Part shown: piece by piece, positions 47,218-58,739 of the stretch
Layout: every line of letters starts with the position of its first letter
Position numbering within the stretch: position 1 is the first letter of the stretch
Origin: Procambarus clarkii
Lineage: Eukaryota; Arthropoda; Malacostraca; Decapoda; Cambaridae
NCBI RefSeq assembly: GCF_040958095.1
Contig: NC_091173.1
Span: forward strand, 14,398,482-14,462,481
Direction: 5' to 3'
Length of the DNA: 64,000 nt
Translations under genes and position numbers: made by a program
Notes under the pieces: model-generated
Seen by the model: the letters and a program-made list of their open reading frames with translations, nothing else
Databases searched by the model: none
What the model was told of the DNA's origin: nothing

Positions 47218-48490
47218 TGACAGTTATCTTGTGATGATTTCGAGGCTCAACGATCCCGCGGCCCGGTTCCCAACCAGGACTCCTAAAGTTCATTCTCCTG
47301 GCGGCGAAAAAATAAACAAAGCCGCCATAACTGGCGAAAGATGTACAGGTTTCGTAAGTAGTTGTGTAAATGCTTGGTGAATCCTGGCCTTGGTTCCCAA
47401 GAACACCCCGACGTAACAATTGTACCAGTTGGTGCTATACCTATTTTTCAATATAGGATAAACTACTCGATCGGACTCTACTGAGGGAGCCATAAGGTCC
47501 TGTTAGTCAAACACTGTGTCTCCTCTTTGCTGGATTGTACCTGAGTTGACTGTTACTCTTGTTTTTGACAGAAAATTGAATATCCATCGCCCTACTTTTT
47601 ACCTGTAATTCCTACCGACCTCGACCTCATTGAAATACAGTTTACTTACAGCTTGAACTTTTTAAATGAACAAATTCTACCACTTTCTCTACCTTTCTAA
47701 TCTCCGTGTCTCGCTTCTTTCCATCCTCGCCTTTCATTTCCCGCTCCATCATCTTTCTCCATATATTCTCTTAATTCCTTTTATCCTTTGTCACCACTTA
47801 ACTACCCTTTATTCTAACCACGTTCTCGTAGTTTTCAATCCTCCTCTCTCCTCCTTCCTCAATTACCCTTCCATCCCATACAATTTCTTCTTCCCCAGCC
47901 ACTCTTTCCATCTCCCCTTACCTCCTATTATCCCCCCCCCCCTCACCAGATCAACTCCCTCGCCCTCTCTCCCTCCCCGTGATGGTGTGGGAGATGGCCT
48001 CACCAGAGGGCACTACTTGGTATTCATGGAGGACGCAGCCTGGGGCTCGTCTGCTGCTGCTACTCCTGAGCCACTGTTGCTGCTGCTGATGCTGTTAAAG
48101 ATACTGTTACTGATGTTGCACTACTTTTTATGTTTGCTGTTAACATTGCTCGCATGTTGGTGCTGCTGCTACAGATGTGGCTGTTATTGCAGACCTACTG
48201 GTGTTGAAGGAGTTCCTGATGGTGCACCTCGAACTACTAATGTCGTGACTCAAATATTAGGTCTGTTCAAATTAGCTAACAGAACCATTAATGTCATTCA
48301 GTAATTGTAACGAAAATACGGAAGAAAACAATAAGCCACCAGGAGAACACGGCGCGAGGGTGGTGTTACACTAAAGTATTTTCTGGTGTGGGTCCCGAGT
48401 CTTGACCCGCCGCACTGAGAGGGGCCGTATCAGGTGGTGTGATTTCTAAGTCACGTGCCAAAATACAAAATAATCCATGATGGAAATGGC
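47218..48490. other. Repeat-derived DNA, no gene supported
   Basis: Begins with a tail similar to the SINE-B/LINE 3' end (GATGATTTCGAGGCTCAACG, CCCGCGGCCCGGTTCCCAACCAGG; 47228-47285). Then pyrimidine-rich DNA (47660-47960) and a CTG/TGC-rich stretch (48030-48190). The 212-residue open frame at 47666-48304 lies in this low-complexity sequence and lacks any motif. Confidence 0.4.
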
Positions 48491-48496
48491 ATACGT

Positions 48497-48605
48497 TTAC
48501 GGGCTCACCATAGCCCGTGGTACATGGAAATGTTAGTTCCGAATAGCTAAATCTGAAACAACATGCAGAGGTTCTATTGGTCCATGCGAGGCAGCTCCTA
48601 TTGAT
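48497..48605 (+). repeat. Dispersed repeat with ACGGGCTCACCATAGCCCGT hairpin, copy 2
   Basis: Same layout as 46076-46200: hairpin, GGTACATGGAAATGTTAGTT, AATAGCTAAATCTGAAAC, then TCTATTGGTCCATGCGAGGC. Confidence 0.6.
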
Positions 48606-48656
48606 GTGCAAGCAAATTCATTGATGCCTATGTCTAAGCATACATTTCGTTTACCT

Positions 48657-49690
48657 TTCGATGATTCCGAGGATCAACGAACCCCGCGGCCCGGTCACTG
48701 GCCAGGCCTCGTGGTTGGTGGTCAATCAGGCTGTTGGACGCGGCTGCTCGCAGCCTAACGTGAGTCACATCCTGGTTGATCAGGTATTCTTTGGAGGGGT
48801 TTATCAATATCTCTTTTGAACACTGTGAGCGGTGTGCCAGTTATGCCCCTTATGTATAGAGGGAGTGTGTTGAAAAGACTTGGGCCTCTGATGTTGACAG
48901 AATTCTCTCGCAACGTACCTATTGCACCTCAGTTTGTCAACGAAGCTATTTTGCACATCCTGCCATGCCTCCTGGTCTCTCGTGGTGTTATTTCCATTTA
49001 CAGATTTGGAACCAGTCTTTCTAGTATTTTCCCGGTGTAAATTATTGTCTCCCTCGCCTGAGCTCTAGGGAATACAGATATATATATTTTTAAACTATCC
49101 CAATAATTTAGTTTGCATGCTCTTTAGGTCAGCAATTTCTCCAGCTCTGAATGGAGCTCTTAGTATTAGTATGGGGCTCAACAGTATTCCACTCTAGAGA
49201 GCATTAGTGTCTTGAAAAGTATCATCATTGATATGGCATCTCTTGTTTGAAAGGTTCTTGCAATCCAACCTGTCATTTCTTTTGCAGTTATGACAGCTAT
49301 TTTATTGTGTTCTTTGAAAGAAAGATCCGACATGATTATTCCAAAATTTCTTTTACATTGTTTTTTCTTTCAATAATGGGGGTTGTCTGCGTTTTATATG
49401 TGGTTTCTGCTTTGAATTTTCGTTTTTTTTCATAGCGCAGTAACTAGAACTTATCCTCATTAAACATGTTATTTTCTGTGGTCCATTGGGAGACCTGATT
49501 AACATCATGTTTGCTGTGTCCTCTATATTGTCTACTCTCATGAAAATCCTAGTCTCATCTGCCAAGGATGATACGGTACTATTGTTTGTATCTTTGTCTA
49601 TATTATCATTATGAGGATGAGGAAAAGTACCTGAGCGAGCACAGTACCCCGAGGGACTGAGGTTTTCACGGTGAATGATGCGGATTTTAC
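48657..49690 (-). pseudogene. LINE: reverse transcriptase to 3' end, relic
   Basis: On the minus strand, starting near 49690, it reads PRGTVLAQVLFLILI and then LADETRIFM about 20 residues later: the P-Q-G-T-V-L-A-P-x-L-F and catalytic F-A-D-D motifs. The box here is L-A-D-E, so the second catalytic Asp is lost. A frameshift follows near 49505, after which WTTENNMFNEDKF is readable. The C-terminal R-G-x-x-L-F-N-x-L-P region (about 48850-48890) and a 3' tail with GGCCTGGCCAGTGACCGGGC / GCGGGGTTCGTTGATCCTCG (48660-48705) close the element. It is about 1 kb of the 3' half of a LINE. Confidence 0.8.
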
Positions 49691-49699
49691 TGTGTTGAC

Positions 49700-50620
49700 T
49701 ATAACACTCTGTGTTATGTTTGTTAGGAAGTTAAAAGATCCATCTCCCTACTTTACTAGTAATTACATTTTGTGTGCGATAACACCTTGGTCAAATTTGT
49801 CGATCATTTGGGGCGATAACACTAATGTTACCCGGTGATTTGTTCCCTAAATCAACTCCCAACATGGAAGGTGAGTAGGACGAGAGGTTACTCAGGTATT
49901 TATAGAATGTGATCCTCTCCAGTGATAAGGTTAGCCTGAGGCGTGAGGTCTACCCCCCAGGTCAGGTGGCCATCAGGATAGCGTTGAGCCTCAGGTTCAA
50001 GTATGTTTATTGAGACAAGAAAAAAATACATCTTACAGGGATAGAGTAGCTTAGGCTATTTCTACCCCCCATGAGCCTCAGGTCAGGGTGGGGTCAGGTG
50101 GTGTGGGGTCCCAGGGGCACAACGCCTACAATGGTAGTGTCTGAAGGCAAGAGTCACCGAGCACTAGTAGTTGTGAAGGCACAAGACTAGTTAATAAGGT
50201 CATTCATCCTAAGGTGTGTTCGATGAAACACCCGGGGAGGGGGACACTCACCCTCAGAATCTCAACATTTCCTGCCTCATCCTAATCAAATAACAACAGC
50301 TCAATTTGCCACAATTAACCTGACATTTCGAAAGTCAATGAAAACGAACGAACTTTTTGTTGTTGTTGCAACCGATAAAACAATATTGGCGATTTTACAG
50401 CAATAATCCAAACTCCCGCCAACCATCCCGTCCCAACCTTAATCAGATTTGTTTGGCGAGCTCTACGGGATTGAACTATTTGTTAAACTAGAATCATGCA
50501 TGAGGCTGCCGATCTTTAAACTCGAAACACGCTTCTGTTTGTTTTTGCTTCCAGGCATAGTTACAGCCGAGTCAGAAAGATGATCGAATTTTATTTATAG
50601 GACTTAATATTTTGTGTACG
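49700..50620. other. Intergenic repeat-like DNA
   Basis: No coding signal. The stretch 49985-50075 (TTCAAGTATGTTTATTGAGA ... ATACATCTTACAGGGATAG) looks like an interspersed repeat. A second copy was not located in this window. Confidence 0.3.
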
Positions 50621-50639
50621 AATAATATGTGCTTTATTG

Positions 50640-50960
50640 TTTGTGTCCTCTTCTCTCCCTTCCCTACCTCTAGCCAGGAGGGAGAGAGAGAGAGAGGGGG
50701 GGGGGTATCACCTCTGGTACAATTGTAGGGACCCATAGCCTCAGAGAAGAAAATAAAGGGTATATGTATGCTGTATAGAAAGGGGGTATCCGGCTGTACC
50801 CCGGGTCTCTTCCATCCTATTTCCACCCTTTCCTCACTCTTCATCCCATTCCTCCCCCCCCCCCCCTTCCCTTTAACCCACTCATCAACCTTTCTCCTCC
50901 CTGCTGCTTCCCCCCCCCCCTCCCCCATCTCCCCCTACTCTCAGAAAATGTATTATTAAG
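50640..50960 (-). repeat. Dispersed repeat with G/C homopolymer runs
   Basis: Shares GGGACCCATAGCCTCAGAG with 8030-8200 and contains GA and G runs (50680-50706) and C runs (50852-50866, 50910-50921). Open frames through it are Pro/Ser-rich low complexity. Confidence 0.45.
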
Positions 50961-51589
50961 AAGCACTAAAACAACTTTAAACAACTCTGAAAATGTCCTT
51001 TTGTATCTGTCAACTTTGTCTTTTATCTTGTTCTTTTATTTTCTCCCCCATCCCTCGTCCTCCCCTCTTCCAAATAAATCGTAGATATGCCAGAACGAAC
51101 TTCAGCTTAAAGGGTTTTAAATATACGAAATGTATTTAATTACAAAGTTGCTGAAGCTAACTGAACTCCCATTTTTTAATGTAAATATGACGAGAAAAAT
51201 GAGTGAATAGTCATACCATTAAGCTATTAATCCTCGAAAGGCGGGGCTTAATACCTAAACTTCACCCCCCTCCCCCCCAGCAAGCACATTTATACGAAGG
51301 TGTACACACAGCACAGTGTTCAAGTCTAGGATAATCCCAAATAATAAAAGTTCTTATATCGAAGTGTAATACACGACACTAACAGGTACAGACACTGAAT
51401 ATTCTGGGAATAAACAATCCCAAACTGATGTTCCTCACGACAGAATCGACAATTTTGTATATATCACTAGAGTAGGTGATTATTGGTCTGAGAGTTTGTA
51501 ATATTGTGTTTGAAAGTCACCCCAAAGGTCACGGGATAAACTCACCTCCAAATGTCAAAGAATTAAGGTCGCCATGAAGTTTTGATAAA

Positions 51590-51845
51590 GGCAGAGCAAG
51601 GTTTGATGACCCGGGGTTGTGAATACGGAGGATTCGGTCACAATCACCCGAGTTGTGGCATTTGATATAACGGTGACGCTCGTCGTGAGTGTCGACGTCT
51701 GTCTGTTGCGTCTAGGACTCTGTTGAGCTTAGTGTACGTCTGTTGAGACGCGATCGGTACTGCCTTCGGTACACTGTGAGATCTCCACAACGCCTCGATT
51801 CCTCAGGGACACCACCGTCCCAGTTACAGCCCCGCTCCTGTGCCA
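51590..51845 (+). promoter_or_regulatory. CpG-rich stretch ending in a strong splice donor; candidate non-coding first exon
   Basis: CpG-dense for this window (CGGTGACGCTCGTCGTGAGT, GTCGACGTC, GAGACGCGATCGG) between AT-rich flanks, ending GTGCCAG|GTAAGT at 51845/51846, a consensus donor. No long open frame, so if transcribed it would be a 5' UTR exon. The downstream partner is not identified. Confidence 0.3.
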
Positions 51846-51852
51846 GGTAAGT

Positions 51853-51925
51853 CCACAACGGGCTCACCATAGCCCGTACTACTTGGAACTTTTTGTTCCA
51901 AGTTGCGAATCTTAAACAACAACAA
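51853..51925 (+). repeat. Dispersed hairpin repeat, copy 3
   Basis: ACGGGCTCACCATAGCCCGT followed by CTACTTGGAACTTTTTGTTC and an AACAACAACAAC tract; same family as 46076 and 48497. It starts a few bases after the candidate donor at 51846. Confidence 0.6.
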
Positions 51926-51979
51926 CAGCCTCAATTCCAGCTCATGTCGTACTCTTTCCCCCATGACATTCCTCGTACT

Positions 51980-52270
51980 AGCGTAAATGATGGGAAATTG
52001 CTCCGCCTTCACTAGACTGCATCGCCACACGCATTTAATAGAGCAACGCCCTGATCCATATTGACGGAACTGTATTGTCCCACAGTCGAGCACCCAATCA
52101 CAGAATGTCAATGATTTTCAGAAGGATCGGAAGTCTTGCTTTCGTAATATTGCTCAGAGTCGCCTGTTCCTCCATGGAATGCCTGAATCCGATACCTCTG
52201 ATGTCGCTTGCTGTATGCCGTTTTGCTCTCGTATTGGCTTCCAGGGCGATATTTAGGACCTTTCGAAAAT
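51980..52270 (+). pseudogene. LINE 3' end relic (63 kb family)
   Basis: DNA such as CTGCATCGCCACACGCATTT, AATAGAGCAACGCCCTGATC and GTTCTCGTATTGGCTTCCAG parallels the C-terminal part of the LINE at 63685-63955 in the same order. Many stops and indels. Confidence 0.6.
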
Positions 52271-52680
52271 CCCACAACACAGACAGCGCTGTGTACTGTG
52301 TTATGAAGTCAGTGTAGTGCATGTAATACACAGTTTTACCCGGCTTGGTGCCTTCTTTTGACAATTATTCTTCGTACATTAGCGTAAAAAAAAACATACA
52401 AATTGTACGAAGCCCCTCGCATATTAATGGCATCCCTTGTGTATATGTATGAAGCCACTATTATATGTTAATTTAGCCCCCTTATCCATATTCATGGCAT
52501 CCTCCTCCCCCTCTATCCATATTCCTAAAGCCATTCATACATATTACTGCAACAGTTCATATGTATACATACATACGCTCTCTATATGAATCATTTTTCA
52601 ATAATTTTTAACTGTAAATAACGCTTTGTTGCTGCACTAACATGCATTATACTGTTGACAATTACATAAAAACAATACCA

Positions 52681-52681
<1 letters not shown>

Positions 52682-52762
<81 letters not shown>
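52682..52762. repeat. (TA)n microsatellite, left of 389 bp element copy 3
   Basis: About 80 bp of uninterrupted TA dinucleotides directly touching the element end. Confidence 0.95.
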
Positions 52763-52765
<3 letters not shown>

Positions 52766-53148
52766 GTACCTAGTAGCCAGAACTCACTTTTCAGCCTACT
52801 ATGCAAAACCCGATTTGCCTAATAAGCCAAGTTTTCATGAATTAATTGTTTTTCGACTACCTAACCTACCTAACCTAACCTAACCTACCTTTTTCGGCTA
52901 CCTAACCAAACCTAACCTATAAAGATAGGTTAGATTAAGTTAGGTAGGGTTGGTTAGGTTCGGCCATATATCTACGTTAATTTAAACTCCAATAAAAAAA
53001 AATTGACCTCATACATAATAAAATGGGTAGCTTTATCATTTCATAAGAAAAAAATTAGAGAAAATATATTAATTCAGGAAAACTTGGCTTATTAGGCAAA
53101 TTTGGCCTTGCAAAGTAGGCCGAGAAGTGCGTTCTGGCTACTAGGTAC

Positions 53149-53151
<3 letters not shown>
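52763..53151 (-). mobile_element. 389 bp inverted-repeat element in (TA)n, copy 3
   Basis: Exactly 389 bp, inverted relative to copies 1 and 2: the TTAGG/CCTAA core (about 52859-52965) comes near the left rather than the right end. The ends are GTCGTACCTAGTAGCCAGAA and its complement, with ~80 bp inverted repeats. Bordered by TA arrays on both sides. Confidence 0.85.
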
Positions 53152-53238
<87 letters not shown>

Positions 53239-53304
53239 CACACATATACATACACACACATACATATACATACACACACATACATATACATACATACACA
53301 TACG
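53152..53304. repeat. (TA)n array grading into (CA/TACA)n
   Basis: About 85 bp of TA, then a TACACACATATACA-type compound microsatellite to about 53304. Confidence 0.95.
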
Positions 53305-53945
53305 AGGGTTCAGCCCTTCCGTCTGCACGATGGACGACTCAACACGAGACATGAACAGTGAATGAAGCAAGTCTCGAGTGAAAACTTCGAACACGGTAGA
53401 CTCTAATTACAAGTCAAATACTGACGTTTGTAGAATTTAATGTCAATCCTTGACCAATGTCTTTTGAAATTGACGGTCTTTTATTCTTGACGATGGGCTG
53501 GAAAATGATGGACAAGTTCAATGAGTCCATCGAAGAGAAAAAGACAGCTGAAAGGACAGGTCGCTGCTGCTTCGTTGTTGCCAGTGAATCCTGACTGAGG
53601 CGCCGGAAGTTGAGCAATTAGCGGGAGGCGAGTTAGTGTTACGCTGACCGACGACCAGAGAGGACGTGGGCAAGTTTCGCCTCTGGGCAGGTTCATCAAC
53701 TATTGAATGTAAATAGTGTGTAGACCCAGTGTCATTCCACGAGGGCCGTGTAAGTTGTGTGTGCAAAACAAAATGTTAATGTGGGTAGCAAATTGTTATT
53801 GTTAAGGTTCAATGGCAAGTCAGCAGTGTCCTCCATGTTTTGTATTTTCAGAGTAAGTGAGGTCTAGGGGTGGTGTTGAGCTTGTATGGAATTGAATGAA
53901 AAAACGTACCATTTTGGTAAGGCTGGTGATATAATGTAAATAGCA

Positions 53946-54017
53946 GTAACTCTCGAGTTATCTCGAGATGATTTCGGAGCTTATCGTCCCCGCAGCCCGG
54001 TCCACGACCAGGCCTCA
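53946..54017 (-). mobile_element. SINE-B/LINE tail fragment
   Basis: GAGTTATCTCGAGATGATTT, CCCCGCAGCCCGGTCCACGA and CCAGGCCTC match the 3' tail of the SINE-B copies, without the tRNA-like head. Confidence 0.6.
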
Positions 54018-54209
54018 AAATGGTGGTCACCACCATTTTGTATTGTCACCACCATTTGTCACCCCCTCTAGGTGGTGACAAATATTCCAGTACTATAGTT
54101 TCTCCAATCTTGCTACATAAACTATAGCACTAAATCCAGGTGGTGTAGGCAATATTCAAACATCACAGTATCACCAGTCTTGTTACCTTAATAAAAGAAA
54201 CGGAGCACA

Positions 54210-55460
54210 TATGGTTCATACAGTGCATTGTATCGTTGATAGATTACGCCTGTGCCGTGGAATGCTTCCATGGTGACTGGTATCAGTCCACGCGATATGG
54301 AAGCGCCTGTCATGGCACTTAATTTGCGTTAGTTCAGAAGATTCACGTCTTCGCGGCACGGTCTCTGGAGCCCTAGGAGTTGATAGAATTCTCGGGGTAT
54401 CTGTTGCACGTCTGCTTGTCAACGAGGCTATTGTGCACTTCCCGCCGTTCCTCCTGGTCTCGTGTGGTGGTACGTCTGCAGACTTCATGCCATCGTCAGG
54501 TTAGTTCATTAAACACAAAGTACACTTGGTTTTTAGTATATTTTACTATTTAGATAATATATTGATGAACTGGGCATTTTGATTATAATAAATAGGCCCA
54601 GTTAGTGTCCATCCTGTGTTTAAACCGTCTGGATACTTATTAATGTTCCATTAATAATCTTAGACAACTGGCAAATTGAACCTTTATCTTAAACGGTTAC
54701 AATTTGAGATTATTATATACCCAGGCTTTAACATAGCAGCCCGTCCTCGGGTTACAATTAGTAAAGTACTAAGTACTTGGTGAATTTTCCTTCTATTTTT
54801 GTAACCTAATCAGACACAAAGGGTGTCGATAAAGTGCCTTAAGTACATTAAATTACTAATAAAACAATGCTGTTTGGAACCATTAAGGTAATGCAAACGT
54901 ATTTGGATGTGATTACCACGGAGGTACACAAACCCTGAGAAGGGGTTGCCAGAGTTTGAACCAGTCTCAAATATTTTCAGTGTAAATACATTCTCACCAG
55001 CGCTCTAGGTAATACTTAAGCGGTACCAATAGCTTAATGTTTTATAGTGGATTCCAGCAGTAAAAGATTTTTGCTCGTTTTCCAGCTTTGAATAGGCTGT
55101 TATTATGCATAAATATTCCTCAATAGAGCACTAGTTTCTTTAAGTGCAGTACCATTATTGGTTTACCACCTCGTTTGAAAGACTATCCAACCTATCAATA
55201 TTTCTTGTGACTGACACTTTTAAAGAACACAAGGTCTTCCGATATTACTCCCATAGTCTTTTATATATATTTTTTCTTTCGTGTGATTTAATAATTTTTT
55301 TCCATAGGGCAGGAGCTGGAATTTGTGTTCATTAAACGTGTCCTGTGGCCTACCGAGTTAAGTTTGCCGTCTCATCTATTGTCTACTTCAAAAAACATCA
55401 GTGTCGTTTGCAAAGGGTATGGTGCTATATTGCAGTTTGTGCATGTACTTGAGTTTATCC
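54210..55460 (-). pseudogene. LINE 3' half, strongly decayed
   Basis: Collinear on the minus strand with 48657-49690: shared words include TTGTCAACGAGGCTATTGTG (54418), GAACCAGTCTCAAATATTTT (54958), GCACTAGTTTCTTTAAGTG (55128) and TTCATTAAACGTGTCCTGTG (55328). The reading frame is destroyed throughout. Confidence 0.6.
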
Positions 55461-55659
55461 CATGCTAGACAAGACTAGGATGACTAGGCAAGAACTTGGG
55501 TTATGGTCGGTGACCTGACTGTAAACCACGTCCCAAGCTTCACTGTTAGTCACCGAGGATTTTGTTGAAGTCCTTCAATTGTCCATAAACACACATTTCT
55601 CTGCTCTAAGGCAGTTGAAGAACGTATAAGGCTAGCATACATATAAACTCATACTTGAT

Positions 55660-55730
55660 TGATTGATAAAGATTAAGCCACCCAAGACGTGGCACGGGCA
55701 TGAATAGCCCGTAAAACTCCTACTTGTAGG
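55660..55730 (+). repeat. Short repeat GATTAAGCCACCCAAGACGT / CACGGGCATGAATAGCCCGT
   Basis: Contains an ACGGGC/GCCCGT stem. The same unit occurs at 59180-59235 and, inverted, at 59305-59366. Class unknown. Confidence 0.6.
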
Positions 55731-56739
55731 GCGGGCGTATATATAGCTCTGAAAACGTACGAGGGAGAAATGGGGGTTCGATTAGTTTTGCGAGGTAACC
55801 TTTAGGCTCTTTACCTGGTTATGCTACGGGTGAAACTACTTTAATTTGTCCCTTTATCAAAGTTATTGACGGTAAGGAGAAGGCTCTCCTACATCCTCCC
55901 CACCCATTAACCTCCACATCATGACGTTGCTCTCTGCCCTTCCATCTCTAAATTCCTAAATATGGTGGAAGGAAAATTCGTTTTCAGGCTATATGCAGCA
56001 CGGATATATTGCAACTAACAGCCTCATGACGCGTAAATTTGAGATCTAACCACAGTTTCATTTAGTTCTCTGAACGTCATGAAAATTAGAGGGCGTAATT
56101 ATCTCAACTCGTCACTAATATGTACGATTCTTAAAATGAGGCCGCTAATATTTAATTATCAAAGGGCACCAAGCAAGAGTTATCTAAAAATTGGCAATTT
56201 CAATTAACTCGTACAGCACACATGAAACAAAGATCGTATATTTCTTCTTAAAAGTGGGAGTTTCACCATAAATTTTCTCTATTTTGTAAGATACAGGTAA
56301 ACAACAAAAATGAAGTAATATAACAAGTTATCTTAAATTTAATATTTTTAGATAGCACTTAAAACTTTTCTTAACTTGTGCAAAAACACAACTTGCCGAA
56401 AGAGTTCGCTTTCATTTTTCTTGATAAAAACTTTGCTACGCCTTCCCGCCCCAAGAGAAGCATTTTTACTGTAGATCTTTACAAAAGATCCTTGACCGCT
56501 ACACTCCAGCAGGTGCCGACGATGGCTAGCGTGATGTTGTGGCAAGTGTTTCCATGACCCTGGCGGCTGTGAACCCCCTACTCATGGTTATGACCAGTAA
56601 ACATTGGTTGCATCTCCTCTCTATCGGGTATAACATTTCAGGTTTGCTGGGCCGCTGATGACCTAGGCAGATGCTGCTCGTGATCATAACTGTCCCATCT
56701 CCGGGAAGTGAATACCCACGTTGGGAGTTCTAACCTGTC

Positions 56740-56900
56740 ATTGATAAAAGAGCAGCAACCGTCGAACAGTTAGCCGCTATGAATACCAAATTGAAAACTT
56801 TTAAATATGACATTCTTGTGGCCTTTCCTCCTCCAAATTAGGAACGTGGTTAATGTATCTAGTTAGCCTACGTATTGGTCACATTATCTCCTGGACACGG
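56740..56900 (+). pseudogene. LINE C-terminal fragment, relic
   Basis: Parallels 17205-17370 in order: CTATGAATA, a CATTCTTGTGGCCTTTCC stretch, then TAGTTAGCCTACGTATTGGTCACA (the I-G-H motif). Frame decayed. Confidence 0.5.
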
Positions 56901-57210
56901 ACATTATAAGCTGACACGCACCTGACACACCCTTCCCTGCTTGGCTTCCCCCCCCCCCCCCCGTTAAATCCCCCCCCCCACCCTGTTTGTCGCTCCCCCC
57001 CCCCTCCACCCACCCTGTTTGGCGCTTTCCCCTGTTAATTCCCTCCCCCCTCCATTGTCGTTTAAGCGGACCACGTCAGCTAGTTCCTCGCACTTGTCTC
57101 AAGTTTGCGGGTCCTCTAGGATATATTCCACAGGTAAGTCATTCCTTAACTATATTCCTCATGCTCCTCATAATGCCTATTAGCCTGGTAATTTTGTTTA
57201 CCGTTATGAT

Positions 57211-57272
57211 CGTTAACTGAAACATTTGTTTCAGTTAACGCACAACTGAATTGCACAAAACTTGTGCAATTC
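57211..57272 (+). other. Two adjacent perfect hairpins
   Basis: Stem 1: CGTTAACTGAAAC (57211-57223) with GTTTCAGTTAACG (57228-57240), 13 bp, 4 nt loop. Stem 2: GAATTGCACAA (57248-57258) with TTGTGCAATTC (57262-57272), 11 bp, 3 nt loop. The SINE-A copy follows at once. Confidence 0.75.
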
Positions 57273-57385
57273 TTTTTACCATGTCGTAGCTCAGTCAATT
57301 AAGGCAGCGTCTGGGATCCTCTCGGACGTAGGTTCGAACCCTCGTCACGGCCCTTGTGGATTTGTTCATTTGTGAGTACTTTTAT
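57262..57385 (+). mobile_element. tRNA-derived SINE-A, fourth copy
   Basis: TTTTTACCATGTCGTAGCTC, CAGTCAATTAAGGCAGCG, AGGTTCGAACCCTCG and GGATTTGTTCATTTG in the family order; it lacks the upstream GATCAGGATGATTTCC part found near 44 kb. Confidence 0.78.
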
Positions 57386-58478
57386 ATCTGTTAGTGCGCA
57401 GTCATGTCTTTTCCCCTCGAGCCATTTAGCTCCCTTATTGCAATCTGTCCGTTATTTCTCGTTACGCTTACTAACGGTCATTTATAAGTGGGTTTGGATT
57501 TAAAGGTTAATCTCATATTAGCCAGTTGAATGTTTCCCTGCTGTGACATTTTATAATGGTACTTTTCTTACTGTTGACTTTTAAATGGGTTCATGTAATT
57601 GTTTGACACTAATCTTCTGGGCAGTCTTCATCAGCATTACAGGCCCTTGAGAAATCAATGCACTGGGGCCCCCCTTAACCAGATGGTGGGCCACGCCCGT
57701 CCACCAAAGTACAGGATTTTGGAGATCATATACATTATAAATAAAAGTTAAAAGGCATTCGTATGCCAGGCCTTTCCAGCGCGAGAGTAATTATCCATCC
57801 TGCCAAGGGGTCTCTTAGCAGCAGCAGCAGCAGCATGGGGGGGGGGGTCACTTACACAATCTTGAGGCCCCTGGGGGCTTCTGCCCAGCAATGTGCCCAT
57901 GCGTTTCGATGGCACGGTATTCTATCATGTCTTGATTTACATTAAGAATTTAAATGACATTTTGGAAATTAAGTAAATACTTTGTACAGTGAAATCGCAT
58001 AGTTTAATATCCAAGAAAATGTTTGAGCAATTCAGATATGTTGATTATTCAATAGCTTTGGCAGTATGTATTAAAATGACTATTTTCAGTACTTAATACT
58101 AACGGTAGCGAACACAACTGGCTTTATTAGGCTGATAGACTTATATTTGTTATACTTTATGCAAGCATTATATATTACTATATAATGTTAGGTACTGTTT
58201 TCTCTTAAATTGGTTAAACAAAATATAGCGGTTTACTTCATTTGGGAAGTAGTTCCACAACTTAGAACCATTTATATGGCATATATGCTTTGGTTTAAAT
58301 ACGAGTTTTAGAATATCATAAATATTAGTTTTTCGTGTGGCGTCTTTGGGTTCTGTTAAAGTCCTGTTAAGATCAGGGGTGGTAATTGTACTATAATATT
58401 GAAGACTTGAAAATGTGCATCGTTTTTATCTTCTTGATGGTACGTGTAATTTACATGAAGGGTTTATCCTAGTAGGGG

Positions 58479-58735
58479 CCTGACAGCTGGGTGGACAGCG
58501 CTTCGGATTCGTAGTCCTGAGGTTCTGGGTTCGATCCCCTGTATTGGTGGAGACAAATGGGCAAAATGTTTTTCACCCTGATGGCCCCCTGTTACCTAGC
58601 AGTAAATAGGTACCTGGGAGTTATAGCTGTCACGGGCTGCTTCCTTGGGGTGTGTAACAAAAAGGAGGCCTGGTCGAGGACCGGGCCGCGGGGACGCTAA
58701 GCCCCGAAATCATCTCAAGATAACGTCCCGATGAC
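58479..58735 (+). mobile_element. tRNA-derived SINE-B, plus orientation
   Basis: Head with GTGGACAGCGC and GGTTCGATCCC (B box), body with GTTACCTAGCAGTAAATAGG and TACCTGGGAGTTATAGCTGT, tail with GAGGCCTGGTCGAGGACCGG and CCCCGAAATCATCTCAAGAT. Same element as 33669-33920. Confidence 0.87.
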
Positions 58736-58739
58736 TGTA

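Larger units (their letters stand above)
46364..47220 (+). repeat. Degenerate G-rich minisatellite interrupted by two insertions
   Basis: Units resembling GGGGTGTATTGGAGTG occur at 46364-46440, again at about 46878-46910 and at 47163-47216. The gaps are filled by the LINE 3' end (46439-46742 and flanks) and the FB1 foldback (46991-47160), which appear to have landed inside the older array. Confidence 0.5.

Noticed and set aside
47666-48304. 212-residue open frame
   Set aside because: Lies in pyrimidine-rich and CTG-rich low-complexity DNA, has no recognisable domain, and splice or promoter signals are not evident.
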